Of a stretch of 64,000 nucleotides of DNA, positions 54,901 through 59,862 are shown in pieces (the stretch's first letter is position 1; each line of letters begins with the position of its first letter). The translations under genes were made by a program, and so were the position numbers. The stretch is from Phoronis australis (taxonomy: Eukaryota > Phoronida > Phoronidae): NCBI GenBank assembly GCA_002633005.1, contig NMRA01000789.1, positions 80,398 to 144,397 on the forward strand, given 5' to 3'. The notes under the pieces were generated by a model. That model saw only the letters and a program-made list of their open reading frames with translations, made no database searches and had not been told where the DNA came from.

Positions 54901-55444
54901 CTACCACAAAATTCACAGCAATAAACTTCAAAGTTTGTCTTCTGAACTCAACCCACACCTTCTATGGAGAAGTTCTAAGTACCTCAGATCTTATCTTCTA
55001 ATTTTGTTTGAAACCAGACAAAAAATGGTACAACAGATGGACAGTCCATCCACACCTCCATGGTGGACGTACAAAATATGCCACCATGTTCTGCAAGAAA
55101 GGTACAACTAAAGGCTGGTGTCACACAAATTTTGAATTTGATCTGTAGCAAGATGACCGGGGAGACCAAGGTAAAGTTACCTGACTGGAAACCAACTGCT
55201 TCACATTGATTCAAAAGTGTATAAATATGTAAATCTTGATAAAAAGCGATAAAACCAGAATGTCTTTAGAAACATGAAGAAAATACTAGACACGCTGAGC
55301 AAGTTTGCCTGCTGAAACAGACCCAATTCTGAGCCTACCTTCAGCGATGTATGGCAGGTACCGCTGCATTCTTCGACGGTCGGCGCACGTAAACGTATGA
55401 CTCCGCTTGAGACCAAGACGGGGAACTGACGGGTAATTATCCAT
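727..55444 (-). CDS. TANC: TANC-family scaffold protein (TANC1/TANC2/rolling pebbles orthologue), 5' half, 14 coding exons
   Basis: Join of the minus-strand exons 55444-55339, 35572-35393, 32901-32683, 26835-26605, 23992-23777, 15352-15167, 10959-10870, 9535-9455, 5967-5846, 5217-5082, 4818-3567, 2907-2676, 2307-2071 and 903-727. All 13 introns are GT-AG, all junction phases agree, and the sum is 1,155 codons without a stop. Seen in the translation: RING finger (residues 55-92), P-loop GNIGAGKT (492-499), hydrophobic Walker-B-like strand ending in Asp (about 691-695) and ankyrin repeats from about 1018. Blocks such as SQVVAYHFCQAD, NEAEFHKPDYGDTI and LELGHHVLKAHI are characteristic of TANC1/TANC2. 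Known of the family: vertebrate TANCs are postsynaptic scaffolds that bind PSD-95-type proteins; Drosophila Rols is an adaptor in myoblast fusion. The C-terminal ankyrin, TPR and tail exons must lie left of base 1. Exons 1 to 8 are assigned by splice signals and phase with weaker homology. Confidence 0.94.
904..2070 (-). other. TANC intron 13 (1,167 bp)
   Basis: GT-AG intron between two phase-0 ankyrin exons. Half of it is the 567-bp TIR element at 975-1541, whose left end begins about 70 bp from the exon 14 acceptor. The remaining 1545-2070 is AT-rich with nothing recognised. Confidence 0.85.
975..1541. mobile_element. MITE-like TIR element, 567 bp
   Basis: The ends are inverted repeats of roughly 35-45 bp starting GGGCTGTTCC and sharing AAAATCTGT and TGGGAGGGGGG on both sides. 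The flanks are TAT (972-974) and TAT (1542-1544), a likely target-site duplication. The inside has repeated ACCACCCGTAATTTTT blocks and no transposase, so it is non-autonomous. Confidence 0.72.
2071..2307 (-). CDS. TANC: TANC exon 13: first ankyrin repeats, residues 1018-1096
   Basis: This 237-nt phase 0-0 exon has acceptor CTTTTGCTCTTCAG and donor ACTGAC|GTGAGT. It encodes about two and a half ankyrin repeats. The helix-turn signatures are PPICVAAHMGFTDMVSSLLE and TALCHAAAAGHEEIVRLLYA, each with the T/P-x-x-x-A-A-x-x-G-H/F pattern. The start VSRLVLLSGANPN matches the TANC junction between the bridge and the ankyrin array. Ankyrin repeats mediate protein binding. Confidence 0.97.
2676..2907 (-). 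CDS. TANC: TANC exon 12: helical segment after the NTPase, residues 940-1017
   Basis: This 232-nt exon has acceptor GACTGATCTTTCAG and donor GTTAAG|GTATAT; phase 2 in, 0 out. It encodes LGHAALAFRLSRYNS, then LELGHHVLKAHIYKSLSRQL and QRNLFSPNVK. The same run, with LGHHILKAHIFKGLSKK and RNLYTPNIK, follows the ATPase in vertebrate TANC2, so placement is secure. It is a bridging helical region between the NTPase and the ankyrin array. Confidence 0.96.
2908..3566 (-). other. TANC intron 11 (659 bp)
   Basis: GT-AG intron, phase 2. Its centre is an eight-copy 30-bp minisatellite (3122-3361). The remainder is unremarkable. Confidence 0.88.
3122..3361. repeat. 30-bp minisatellite, 8 copies
   Basis: Unit CAGACATTTGCAAGTGTGTG plus CCATTCCAC(C/A/T). 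Because 30 is a multiple of 3 and the unit lacks stops, long frames are open on both strands; none is a gene. Confidence 0.97.
3567..4818 (-). CDS. TANC: TANC exon 11: main body of the STAND NTPase domain, residues 523-939
   Basis: This is the largest exon, 1,252 nt, with acceptor TTTATTTTGCTCCAG and donor CTGAG|GTTAGT; phase 1 in, 2 out. Residues 523-600 are a Ser-rich insert, matching the low-complexity insert that follows the P-loop in vertebrate TANCs. From about 603 (SQVVAYHFCQAD) similarity to TANC is continuous. CLILVDSLNEAEFHK (about 690-704) is the Walker-B-like strand, and FKFIVTVRT (about 727-734) is a sensor-like strand. HPAFREWLIRR near 917-927 is the conserved end of the NTPase/winged-helix region. 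No frameshift or stop is present. Confidence 0.97.
5082..5217 (-). CDS. TANC: TANC exon 10: Walker A of the P-loop NTPase, residues 478-522
   Basis: This 136-nt exon has phase 0 in and phase 1 out, with acceptor CGTTTTCTCTTTCAG and donor ACGGAG|GTACAA. The peptide begins ELGLSKSAAGVFITGNIGAG and continues KTAILEQLVEYSCFG. GNIGAGKT at 492-499 is a complete Walker A motif (GxxxxGKT) preceded by a hydrophobic strand. Vertebrate TANCs have the near-identical GNIGFGKT. TANC proteins carry a predicted STAND-class ATPase; nucleotide binding is expected from the intact motif. Confidence 0.97.
5846..5967 (-). CDS. TANC: TANC exon 9: conserved pre-ATPase block, residues 437-477
   Basis: This 122-nt exon enters in phase 1 and leaves in phase 0, with acceptor CTCCCTCTTTTCAG and donor AACAG|GTAACT. 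It encodes RFAPIKPPQISLKPIQFEVP and then PIFIGREWVYKEMEQ. This is very close to the vertebrate TANC block that leads into the P-loop domain; the G-R-x-W-V-x-x-E element is the usual start of a STAND/NACHT-like NTPase module. This exon and the next are among the strongest evidence for the family assignment. Confidence 0.97.
7050..7100 (+). repeat. GCCATATTGTG dispersed repeat, copy near 7063
   Basis: Part of a family whose conserved core is TTTCACTTGTCGGCCATATT followed by GTGTCCTAAAT. Other copies lie near 7346, 12426, 54863 and 63390 (plus) and 20703 and 58206 (minus). Confidence 0.5.
8501..8657. repeat. 20-bp minisatellite, about 8 copies
   Basis: Unit CCTAGGGTTACACCAATGTC with few substitutions. 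Confidence 0.97.
9001..9068. repeat. G-rich 22-23-bp repeat, 3 copies
   Basis: Unit ATGGGCCACTTGGGAAGGGG(G). Runs of G on the plus strand; an AAACC microsatellite follows at about 9205-9245. Confidence 0.92.
9282..9366. repeat. Near-perfect 34-bp inverted repeat (hairpin)
   Basis: The left arm 9282-9315 and right arm 9333-9366 match at 31 of 34 positions around a 17-base loop. Pairing continues about 5 bp outward with a one-base bulge. Both arms contain CAGCACGCCATC and GTTGGCCACAT. It could be a tiny foldback transposon or a structured intronic RNA. Confidence 0.8.
9455..9535 (-). CDS. TANC: TANC exon 8: short linker, residues 410-436
   Basis: This 81-nt phase 1-1 exon has acceptor CATTTTACCGCAG and donor CTGGAA|GTACGT. 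The peptide is Ser/Pro/Thr-rich (SRLPTLPSTSEAQPVAG) with no domain. Support comes from the open frame, splice signals and perfect phase agreement. It is the last of seven consecutive symmetric exons and so a good candidate for optional inclusion. Confidence 0.78.
9536..10869 (-). other. TANC intron 7 (1,334 bp)
   Basis: Phase-1 intron, AT-rich. I see no exon, repeat array or RNA gene in it. Confidence 0.8.
10870..10959 (-). CDS. TANC: TANC exon 7: basic Arg-rich block, residues 380-409
   Basis: This short 90-nt phase 1-1 exon lies between CTCCCCTTCCCCAG and GCAAAG|GTAAGA, both strong splice signals. The peptide includes EDLFGRRRSLARSSARLARY, with seven arginines in that stretch. RRRSLA has the form of a basophilic kinase site (RxxS), a guess based only on sequence. 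Its position just before the pre-ATPase block parallels a basic segment in TANC2. Confidence 0.85.
11285..11560. mobile_element. Foldback/MITE element with ~80-bp arms
   Basis: The left arm (about 11296-11375) contains GAATTAGGCCTTT, TAATATTCCT and ATGATAGGA. The right arm (about 11461-11556), read on the other strand, contains the same three blocks in the same order. A related copy lies at about 29935-30265 and a single arm at about 41325-41430. The 120-codon open frame across it is therefore not a gene. Confidence 0.65.
12225..12258. repeat. 16-bp perfect palindrome
   Basis: TATTTTGCACAAAATT, two bases, then its exact inverse complement. AT-rich, in intron 6. Confidence 0.85.
12300..12460 (+). 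repeat. GCCATATTGTG dispersed repeat, copy near 12426
   Basis: CACATGTCGGCCATATTGTG with an AT-rich 5' part resembling the copies at 54.6-54.9 kb and 63.2-63.4 kb. Confidence 0.5.
13102..13340. repeat. 41-bp minisatellite, about 6 copies
   Basis: The unit starts GATGCCCAGTTCGGAGAGGT and ends GCAACCAATGGTT; copies start at 13102, 13143, 13184, 13225, 13266 and 13307. Confidence 0.95.
14070..14470. repeat. Dispersed repeat family D, copy 2
   Basis: It contains GTAGAAAGACTGCA and ATCTGAAAGTTTC, also found in the 39.65-kb copy, and AGCAAAAAGGAAGAAGCATC as in the 300-bp copy. It is non-coding. Confidence 0.6.
15167..15352 (-). CDS. TANC: TANC exon 6: Ser/Thr-rich linker, residues 318-379
   Basis: This 186-nt phase 1-1 exon has acceptor TTGTTCTTTCCAG and donor CACAA|GTGAGT. 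The translation is Ser/Thr/Gly-rich (SRDQSSESVVSLMSASTGTS) without a recognisable fold. The frame is open and phases agree with exons 5 and 7. Vertebrate TANC2 also has a Ser-rich segment between the LMTRLG block and the pre-ATPase block, so position in the protein fits. A phosphorylation-rich linker is likely but not shown by the sequence. Confidence 0.83.
15611..15747. repeat. 69-bp tandem duplication
   Basis: CAACGCACACACAGTTACCA... is repeated with period 69, almost identical. Confidence 0.93.
17995..18110. repeat. 39-bp minisatellite, 3 copies
   Basis: Unit TGACTCTACAAGTTGACGTT plus ACACAGCAGGTCATTGTAT. Confidence 0.93.
18630..18728. repeat. 28-bp purine-rich minisatellite, about 3.5 copies
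   Basis: Unit ATGAGAATGAGAAAATGAGC plus ATGAGAAA. Confidence 0.93.
20693..20880 (-). repeat. GCCATATTGTG dispersed repeat, inverted copy
   Basis: CACAATATGGCCGACAAGTG is the exact inverse of the family core; the adjoining AT-rich sequence follows in inverse order. Confidence 0.5.
21139..21164. other. Poly-G tract and single-N gap
   Basis: A long G homopolymer followed by CGTNTCGG; probably an assembly join. Confidence 0.8.
22003..22306. repeat. 38-bp minisatellite, 8 copies
   Basis: Unit CCCTCTCTCCTCCACAAATA plus ACATGCCCACATACA(G/A)TG. The same unit and the same right flank (CACAACTCCCTCAAGTCATC...) occur at 63040-63193. Confidence 0.97.
22348..22466. other. Assembly gap (119 Ns)
   Basis: A run of N directly after the flank of the 38-bp minisatellite. 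Confidence 0.99.
23777..23992 (-). CDS. TANC: TANC exon 5: LMTRLGLLLG block, residues 246-317
   Basis: This 216-nt phase 1-1 exon has acceptor TTTTTGTTCACACAG and donor ACTG|GTGAGT. The peptide starts with a five-proline run and then LMTRLGLLLGDR (262-273), which closely resembles the N-terminal LMTRLGFLLGE block of vertebrate TANC2. This makes it the first exon from the 5' end with family-specific similarity and anchors exons 2 to 4 to the same gene. The rest is Ser/Thr-rich (TSVSSLNSTELL) and probably disordered. Confidence 0.92.
23993..26604 (-). other. TANC intron 4 (2,612 bp)
   Basis: Phase-1 intron. It holds a tRNA-like SINE remnant (24945-25020) and, next to exon 4, sequence with repeated AATAGGCGC motifs (about 26300-26585). 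No other exon was found. Confidence 0.8.
24945..25020 (-). repeat. tRNA-like SINE remnant
   Basis: Read on the minus strand it begins GGAGGCAGCACGGCC, has an A-box-like GTGGGATTAGTG and a B-box-like GGTTCAAGTCC at tRNA spacing, and lacks a convincing full cloverleaf. It is best explained as the head of a tRNA-derived SINE. Confidence 0.5.
26605..26835 (-). CDS. TANC: TANC exon 4: Pro-rich and acidic linker, residues 169-245
   Basis: This 231-nt phase 1-1 exon has acceptor TTTGTCATTTCCAG and donor GCGAG|GTAGGT. The first part contains RAPPVPPKPQ (188-194 is PPVPPKP), a textbook class II SH3 ligand (PxxPxK). It is followed by a Ser-rich stretch and the acidic run NEFEDDEEQ (221-229). It is predicted to be disordered. 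SH3 binding is inferred from the motif alone. Local GC content is clearly higher than in the flanking introns, which fits coding sequence. Low-complexity repeats with AATAGGCGC motifs end about 20 bp past its donor. Confidence 0.85.
26979..27227. mobile_element. TIR element with GGGGCC ends, copy 1
   Basis: The ends GGGGCCCC... and ...GGGGCC (read inverted) enclose AAGTGACTTTTAAGTCTTAA on the left and TTAAGTCTTAAGTAACG on the right. The inner segment at 27121-27180 closely matches 35245-35300, showing that the two loci are copies of one family. Confidence 0.65.
29935..30265. mobile_element. Second copy of the foldback/MITE family
   Basis: The left arm has GCTGGCTAGAAAA, CTTATAATATTC and CACGATAGGATT. 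The right arm on the other strand has GAATTAAGCCTTTTAC and CTATGTTAGGAT. This is the same arrangement as 11285-11560, more diverged. Confidence 0.55.
31644..31709. repeat. 29-bp tandem repeat, just over 2 copies
   Basis: Unit GCACCAAATAAAGGCCATTT plus ATAATATCT. Confidence 0.92.
32683..32901 (-). CDS. TANC: TANC exon 3: low-complexity linker with a TQT motif, residues 96-168
   Basis: This 219-nt phase 1-1 exon has acceptor TCTCTCTTCAG and donor CGAG|GTATGG. The peptide is rich in His, Ser, Gln and Arg and has no folded domain I recognise. It contains EISTQTSPK around residues 148-156. A central TQT is the anchor of dynein light chain LC8-binding peptides, so this could be a docking site, although the usual basic residue before it is absent. 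The frame is open across the exon and phase matches both neighbours. The linker could differ between isoforms because skipping the exon would keep frame. Confidence 0.82.
34097..34620. mobile_element. Probable TIR element with GGGCCTTTCA ends
   Basis: The left end GGGCCTTTCATACT and the right end (inverted) AGGCCTTTCACACT frame about 520 bp with internal repeats of GTATGAATG and TCGAAGTTA. No coding capacity is seen. The flanking duplication is unclear. Confidence 0.42.
35076..35350. mobile_element. TIR element with GGGGCC/CCTGTTTCATG ends, copy 2
   Basis: The left end is GGGACCTGTTTCATGAAAAA. The right end, read inverted, is GGCCTGTTTCATGTGAAGTG. It shares the TTCAGAAATAG...GTGGAGCG segment with 26979-27227. 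It ends about 40 bp from the RING exon's splice donor. Confidence 0.68.
35393..35572 (-). CDS. TANC: TANC exon 2: C3HC4 RING finger, residues 36-95
   Basis: This 180-nt exon lies between acceptor TTTGCCTTTCAG and donor GCCGAAA|GTGAGT. Its translation contains C55-P-T-C58, then 15 residues (QIPFDKGKRRPLLDS), then C74-G-H76-E-R-C79-Y-M-C82, six residues and C89-P-L-C92. That is a C-X2-C-X15-C-X-H-X2-C-X2-C-X6-C-X2-C cross-brace, so all eight zinc ligands are present. Rolling pebbles of Drosophila has an N-terminal RING; vertebrate TANC1/2 lack one as far as I know. RING domains often recruit E2 ubiquitin-conjugating enzymes; activity here is inference. The exon is symmetric (phase 1-1), so skipping would remove exactly the RING. 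A small TIR element ends about 40 bp past the donor. Confidence 0.92.
35748..35815 (-). repeat. tRNA-like SINE remnant
   Basis: On the minus strand it has TGGCTGAGCAGCA (A-box-like) and GGTTCAATTCC (B-box-like) at tRNA spacing. Sequence beyond the B box differs from the element at 24945, so the families may differ. Confidence 0.45.
36511..36606. repeat. About 50-bp tandem duplication
   Basis: GTTCTATA...TAGACCAACGTA(T/C)CCATGT...CCCTTCAG twice; the second copy lacks a 5-bp internal piece. Confidence 0.88.
39650..40050. repeat. Dispersed repeat family D, copy 3
   Basis: It starts with GAAAGTAGAAAGACTGCA and ends with ATCTGAAAGTTTCG and CCATTTATGAGAT, in the same order as the 14.1-kb copy. 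All three copies run in the same orientation. Confidence 0.6.
41325..41430. mobile_element. Single arm of the foldback/MITE family
   Basis: CCTATCACAGTAAGGAATATT followed by ACACCTAATTCAAATTTCG matches the right arm of the element at 11285-11560. No matching left arm was identified. Confidence 0.45.
45515..45720. repeat. Imperfect short repeats of (A/G)TGTGATATCATG
   Basis: About ten degenerate copies of a GATATCAT-centred motif at ~20-bp spacing. GATATC itself is palindromic. Confidence 0.75.
46482..46882. repeat. 28-bp minisatellite, about 14 copies
   Basis: Unit AATACAGCAAAACCACACTA plus ACATTCAT, with recurrent C/T and A/G variants. It is the longest minisatellite in the window. Confidence 0.97.
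49217..50067. repeat. Duplicated segment, copy 1 left part
   Basis: Nearly identical to 50388-51267, with copy-specific differences including a 17-bp tandem duplication and an 11-bp insertion in the second copy. Copy 1 continues on the other side of the TIR element at 51744-52145. Confidence 0.85.
50068..51743. mobile_element. TA-flanked TIR element interrupted by an alternative-allele contig
   Basis: The left TIR at 50068 (CCGTAAACGTTCGGGTTAAC...) is repeated inverted at 51720-51743, perfect for 24 bp, with TA on both sides. Several copies of GGTTAA(G/C)CGCCCA lie just inside both ends, as expected of transposase-binding subterminal repeats. Only 50068-50317 and 51670-51743 appear to be element sequence. 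Bases 50319-51668, bounded by single Ns at 50318 and 51669, are a second copy of the flanking locus. No transposase was seen. Confidence 0.75.
50388..51668. repeat. Duplicated segment, copy 2 (uninterrupted, empty site)
   Basis: This copy runs through the position of the TIR element without it: the target TA is at 51266-51267. Its right part (51268-51668) matches 51746-52145. It stops at a single N exactly where the neighbouring copy meets a 297-bp MITE. It looks like the other haplotype placed into an element gap. Confidence 0.8.
52148..52444. mobile_element. 297-bp MITE with ~75-bp terminal inverted repeats
   Basis: The ends TGC(T/A)GAAAATTAAATCAAT extend into long arms that both contain AGTTGGCTACGTTGCGTCCT and CATCTCGAG(G/A)ACTTCGGCAGG. 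TA is present at 52146-52147 and 52445-52446 as a target duplication. It is non-coding. Confidence 0.85.
52468..53492. mobile_element. Possible degenerate TIR element
   Basis: The left edge TACCGTATTTGACCAAATAA followed by TCGCC resembles the right edge read inverted (TACTTGCTCGAATAAGCGCC). The similarity is partial and target duplications are unclear. Confidence 0.35.
53656..53676. other. Three-N gap and poly-C tract
   Basis: NNN followed by AA and a C homopolymer; probably a contig join at a sequencing-hostile tract. Confidence 0.8.
53930..54315. mobile_element. Inverted-repeat remnant with TAGGGCCG arms
   Basis: Bases 53941-53969 (TAGGGCCGTTCAGGATTTCA...) recur inverted at about 54283-54309 with only a few mismatches. 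The outer arms match weakly. It is probably an old MITE. Confidence 0.5.
54620..54900 (+). repeat. GCCATATTGTG dispersed repeat, copy near 54863
   Basis: AATTTCACTTGTTCGCCACA followed by TTGTGTGTTAAAT. It is one of the longer copies and lies about 450 bp from exon 1. Confidence 0.5.
55339..55444 (-). CDS. TANC: TANC exon 1 (first coding exon), residues 1-35
   Basis: The 106-nt coding part begins at the ATG at 55444. This is the first ATG in frame after a TAG at about 55525; the frame is open between them, but only a GTG precedes it. Position +4 is G and position -3 is a pyrimidine, so the start context is moderate. The encoded peptide begins MDNYPSVPRLGLKRSHTF and is basic and Cys/Arg-containing, with no signal peptide. 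It ends in codon phase 1 at a good donor (GAAG|GTAGGC). The leftover G plus AG of the next exon makes Glu36. I did not recognise a conserved domain here. Placement rests on frame, donor and phase match to the RING exon, so an unseen alternative first exon is possible. Confidence 0.7.
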
Positions 55445-58199
55445 GGATATCGTTAACAATTGTGACAGCAGAATACCTTGATACAACAGCTCATACAGGG
55501 ACAACAGACCTATCACCGTGGACTATCCAGCATCAACTGGAATTGATCATGATTATTGATGAACGGCTGGCTTGTAAGTAATCTTGCTATTAACGAGAAT
55601 TAACAAAGCACACCACTAACAGTATTCACTCCATTGTCGATGTCTTCAGTTGATTAGTCGTGGGTAAAGACCCGAACTCATTTCACTGGCAGGAACCACA
55701 CAGTCATAAAAACGAACTAATTACGTCTCCCATTCCGGATGTGTTAATAATATCCATTATTGGACAAGAGTTTCACAATAGCTAAAATAAAATACTCCTC
55801 TAAGTCATCGGATATGCAATTCTACCTGGCGACATTCTTCCAAAGAAAAACCTGAAGTACGCCTTGTATTATAAATAAATGCCAGTTTCAAATGACACTA
55901 CACTTGTCCAACTGGCAGAGACTAGTGCACAAGATCAACCTTAAGTGCCCGAAACAACTCCAACCAAATAGCGACAACGTACTCAAAAAGGGCTGTTGAC
56001 AGCCGACTTAGAGTCTCCCAGTAAATAAGGAAGAGTACGATGTCCGATCACAATCTTCAGCCGTAAAACAATCCAATCATGCCTTTGAGGACCAATAGTT
56101 CCCAAATGGATTCCGGGTCATAAAGAAGTGGCACTCTGGACCATGCCATCTGCAAACGTCTTGCATCAGTTATGATATTTTGCCACTTGTCAACTCTTAA
56201 CTAGTGCTTTTATCACAAGTTCAATCAGGAAACAAAACTGAATGGTGAAAGACTGAACCATGCATACACCCATCATAGACAAGTGTCTCTCAGCAAGCTG
56301 ACAAGTCTGTCAGTAAATCCAGGAAAAGAGAACTCGCCCCACAATCCAAATTAACCCCCTGAGCAAATGTAATGTTCAACCACCAATACCTGTCCATTAC
56401 ATTTACAAGATGATAGCACATCACAACGTGCAGTTTTCTAACCCCCACCACAATCAACAAACAAAATGGAAACACCTATCCACTTTGGTGTACAGAAATG
56501 TAACAGGAGGACAGTAGGCATCAATTTCACCAGCATAAATTCACGCCCTCATCATGTCGCCTACGGTAACACCCACTTGTACAGAGTCACAAGTATTTAG
56601 CCTGGATTCGCGGCTATTATTTCTCAACCCCTTCCCCAGTATACGATTCCACTTGACAAGTATTGATTTTCAAGTTGAAGTTAACCCAAAAACACTCAGT
56701 CAACAAAACCAGCCTTCTCTCAGTCCCTGGCTGAAGTTACTGAGTGGAGGATTATAAATGTACACTCCCATTCAGAGAAATGCTGACCATTCATAAGCTG
56801 GAGACAGTCAGCTGGCAGAGCCAGTTGTACTAGGACTATACATGTTCACTCAGGCATGTGTTGTTATCTTATCAGGACTCACTCACCTGAATCATACACA
56901 GACTAACAAAAGGCAACAATGAGAACTAATAAGCTTGCATGTCTGCATGGCTGGACCATTCATACAACCAGAACAAAAGGCTCAAAGAAATATACCCAAG
57001 ATTACAATCTTTGTTACAAACACAAAAACCTAATCTCAGAAGGCAATCAAAGGTATGTTTGCAAACAAACATTCCATATAGTATGCAGATGAAATCTCCC
57101 CACAAAATTTTTGGGTGTGTATGTAGGAATTATACCATACATGCACATACATCCAGCAATAAAGTAATCTCTATTTCTTGACCTATATTATGGTCATAAC
57201 CATGATAACTACATACAGTCAGTGCCTTCAACCAAAGTGAAATGTGATAAATGACATTCATACCTCAACTCCAAATTTCCATTGTCCCAAGTAGTCAACA
57301 TTCCTAATCACGATCATCACCCATTATTACAATGACAAGGACACTTGACCACTGTTCACTCAGTGTGGCAGACAGTCACTGAAGCCTTGCCAATAAATAC
57401 CAGAGGTCAACCAGAATGATGGGGACTGTACACCTTCTCACAGATAGTAGACCTAACATGTGTGATCAGAGTGGCAGGAATACCATAGCTTTGATAAAAT
57501 GGCAATGGTGAAACACCCCTTCCAATTAGATGGCAATAGGTAGCTCCAACTTAAAGAAATCAGTTCTAAATCCTTTAAAAGAAACTGTCATATTTTAATC
57601 CCAAGACTACATAGGTTGCATGGTGGATGTAATTATCTGTATGTTCTAATATAGATTTCCTCACTTGTCACTGCACTATCAAATATCCTTTCCAACAAAC
57701 AAGCAAGTGATCAAAGACCTGATAACATTCCATAGTTGTACAGCTAGACAGAATCAAAACAAACAGCTTGCAAAGACTGAAGAAGTCGAAAGCAATGTTT
57801 GTCTTTTCCATAAAAAATACACAGACTAATCTGATTAGCACCGCAAAGAATACAAGAAGCTTTTTCAGTGGACACAAAACTATTTTGGACAAGAGACAAC
57901 AAGGCCACTGTGTCCCTACTATCTATTGGGTGCCATGTTAACAAAGTGGCTGATAAAAACGTTTGCCAGAAGCAAAAACACCAATAATATGAACAGGTCA
58001 TATCACTGGCAAACCCCAAACTAATAACTGGCATTTTCGTGAGCACAGACCGCTTTTATGGACACACAAGAACAAGGGAAGGGTGCCTTCGTTTATCGTT
58101 GCGTCAAGGAGTTTACGGGTGAGACTGAATGCGCTTCATTATCAAGTTCAGCTTTAAAAGTAATGTGGGTGGTGAGAAAACAACTACAGCAACAACTGA

Positions 58200-58260
58200 C
58201 CAAGGACACAATATGGCCGACAAGTCAAATTGTCTTCGGTCGTTTTTTTTCATGAAAGAT
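58200..58260 (-). repeat. GCCATATTGTG dispersed repeat, inverted copy
   Basis: GGACACAATATGGCCGACAA followed by GTCAAATT, in upstream DNA. Confidence 0.5.
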
Positions 58261-59278
58261 ATGTAGAGCTAAATTAAATACCACAACTACGAGTTGTGGA
58301 CATTCACAATTTTAGAAGACCTTAAAAATTAAAAAAACAGACTTTAATGGCGATTATCTTTGTAAGAAATTGGTGAGCTTGAAGACGATTCTTCTTTAAC
58401 AAGAGGTGTTTGTATGATGAAAAGTTCCAAAATCATCAAAACAACTTTCTAAAATTGAATCAATGCGTTATATTCCCAGTCTACAAACACTACTTGTAAC
58501 TACAGAACGTCAGAATAAAACAAAAACGCAGTTCGGTTCGGATTCCGACGTCACAACCATTCAAAGTTTCTAAACAAAACACACCGCACTTCCTGTTAAA
58601 ACAAGTGAGCAAACCCATCCTTGCCAGATACTTTTTTCATGCTAACGTTATCACTTTTAGTACCCTATTCATAGCCTAAACCAACACAAGACCACCCCTT
58701 TCCTGTGTCGACATTCTGACAATAGAACACCTGGCCAGAAATAACAGGGCACGAAAAATGGAACACCTTTGGCTTCCGTAAGTCAACAAGTTAGGCTAAA
58801 AAGACAGTCTGTTGAGACAGAGCCATGCCTAAATTAAGAGGATAAATTGCAATAACAACGCTAAAGGAAAATTCAGAAATGTATATGAAAAGGAATTTTA
58901 TTAAAGTAAAATTCTCCAGTTTATGACAGCCTCTAAACTTTGGGACGTTGTCATTCAAGCCGAAATTGAATTTTCTTGGCATTCGTTATATTTCTCAAAT
59001 ATTGGACAAAGCGCTTAGTATCAACAAAGCCTGAAAACAGCCCTGGCAGTTCATAAAGGTGAGGAAAACAGACGCCGACGCAAGGTTTTCATGTGTCCCT
59101 ATGTTTTGAGATGAATGACCACTTGTATTTTTAATTCAGGATAGCCAATATAGCCTATTTCTAAAGTTTGGTGCAAGTCCCCATTTTGAGCAAAATAATT
59201 AATTTTCTATGTCCTAAACTGGAGAATTTTCACTGTAATGTCAATTTCTTTAATAAAAATAACTTCTCTATCTCCTAA

Positions 59279-59384
59279 GGACATTTTGCCTGGCATTACT
59301 GTTAACAAACTACATTTAGGAAAACCTCAAGGACAGTTTGCCTGGCATTACTGTTAACAAACTACATTTAGGAAAACCTCGAGG
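59279..59384. repeat. 52-bp tandem duplication
   Basis: GGACA(T/G)TTTGCCTGGCATTA...GGAAAACCTC twice. Confidence 0.93.
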
Positions 59385-59760
59385 ACATTTCAAGTAATGT
59401 ATTGAGCCTATGGAAAACAGAAAAGCAACAATTTTGGCATTTATTTTTATCCAAATTTCATTAATTTTCACTCTAATGCAGTATACCGTGGTACATGATC
59501 AGACAGCTCATTTGCTGAATCATCAGGCATCTGAAAACTTTCACACATGAGCACTCACACAACAGCTTATCAATGACTGTTATACCACTAATTCCTATGG
59601 AGATGTGCCTTCTTACCCTGAGATGACAATATTCCAATGCTGTATCCACGTTTCTGCTCACAAATGCCAATAATACATGACTGGCCAAAATTCTAGCATT
59701 CTACACAAAAGATGGCTGACGGCTGACGGAACGCTTTTGCGAGCGACTGATCAACATCTG

Positions 59761-59862
59761 CCATTTGATGTGTGAATGCTCTATTACTGTCCAGCCATTT
59801 GATATGTGAATGCTCTATTACTGTCCAGCCATTTGATATGTGAATGCTCTATTACTGTCCAG
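59761..59862. repeat. 34-bp minisatellite, 3 copies
   Basis: Unit CCATTTGAT(G/A)TGTGAATGCT plus CTATTACTGTCCAG. Confidence 0.95.

Larger units (their letters stand above)
35573..55338 (-). other. TANC intron 1 (19,766 bp)
   Basis: The longest intron. It holds a tRNA-like remnant (35748-35815), a ~50-bp tandem pair (36511-36606), dispersed repeats (39.65-40.05 kb, 41.3-41.4 kb, 54.6-54.9 kb), imperfect ATGTGATATCATG repeats (45.5-45.7 kb), a 28-bp minisatellite (46482-46882), the nested TA-flanked element (49.2-52.15 kb), a MITE (52148-52444) and TIR remnants (52.5-54.3 kb). No further exon is recognised; an alternative promoter or first exon could hide here. Confidence 0.75.

Noticed and set aside
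55445-55516. N-terminal extension of TANC with a hydrophobic start
   Set aside because: The in-frame codon at 55516 is GTG, not ATG; the first ATG after the upstream stop is at 55444.
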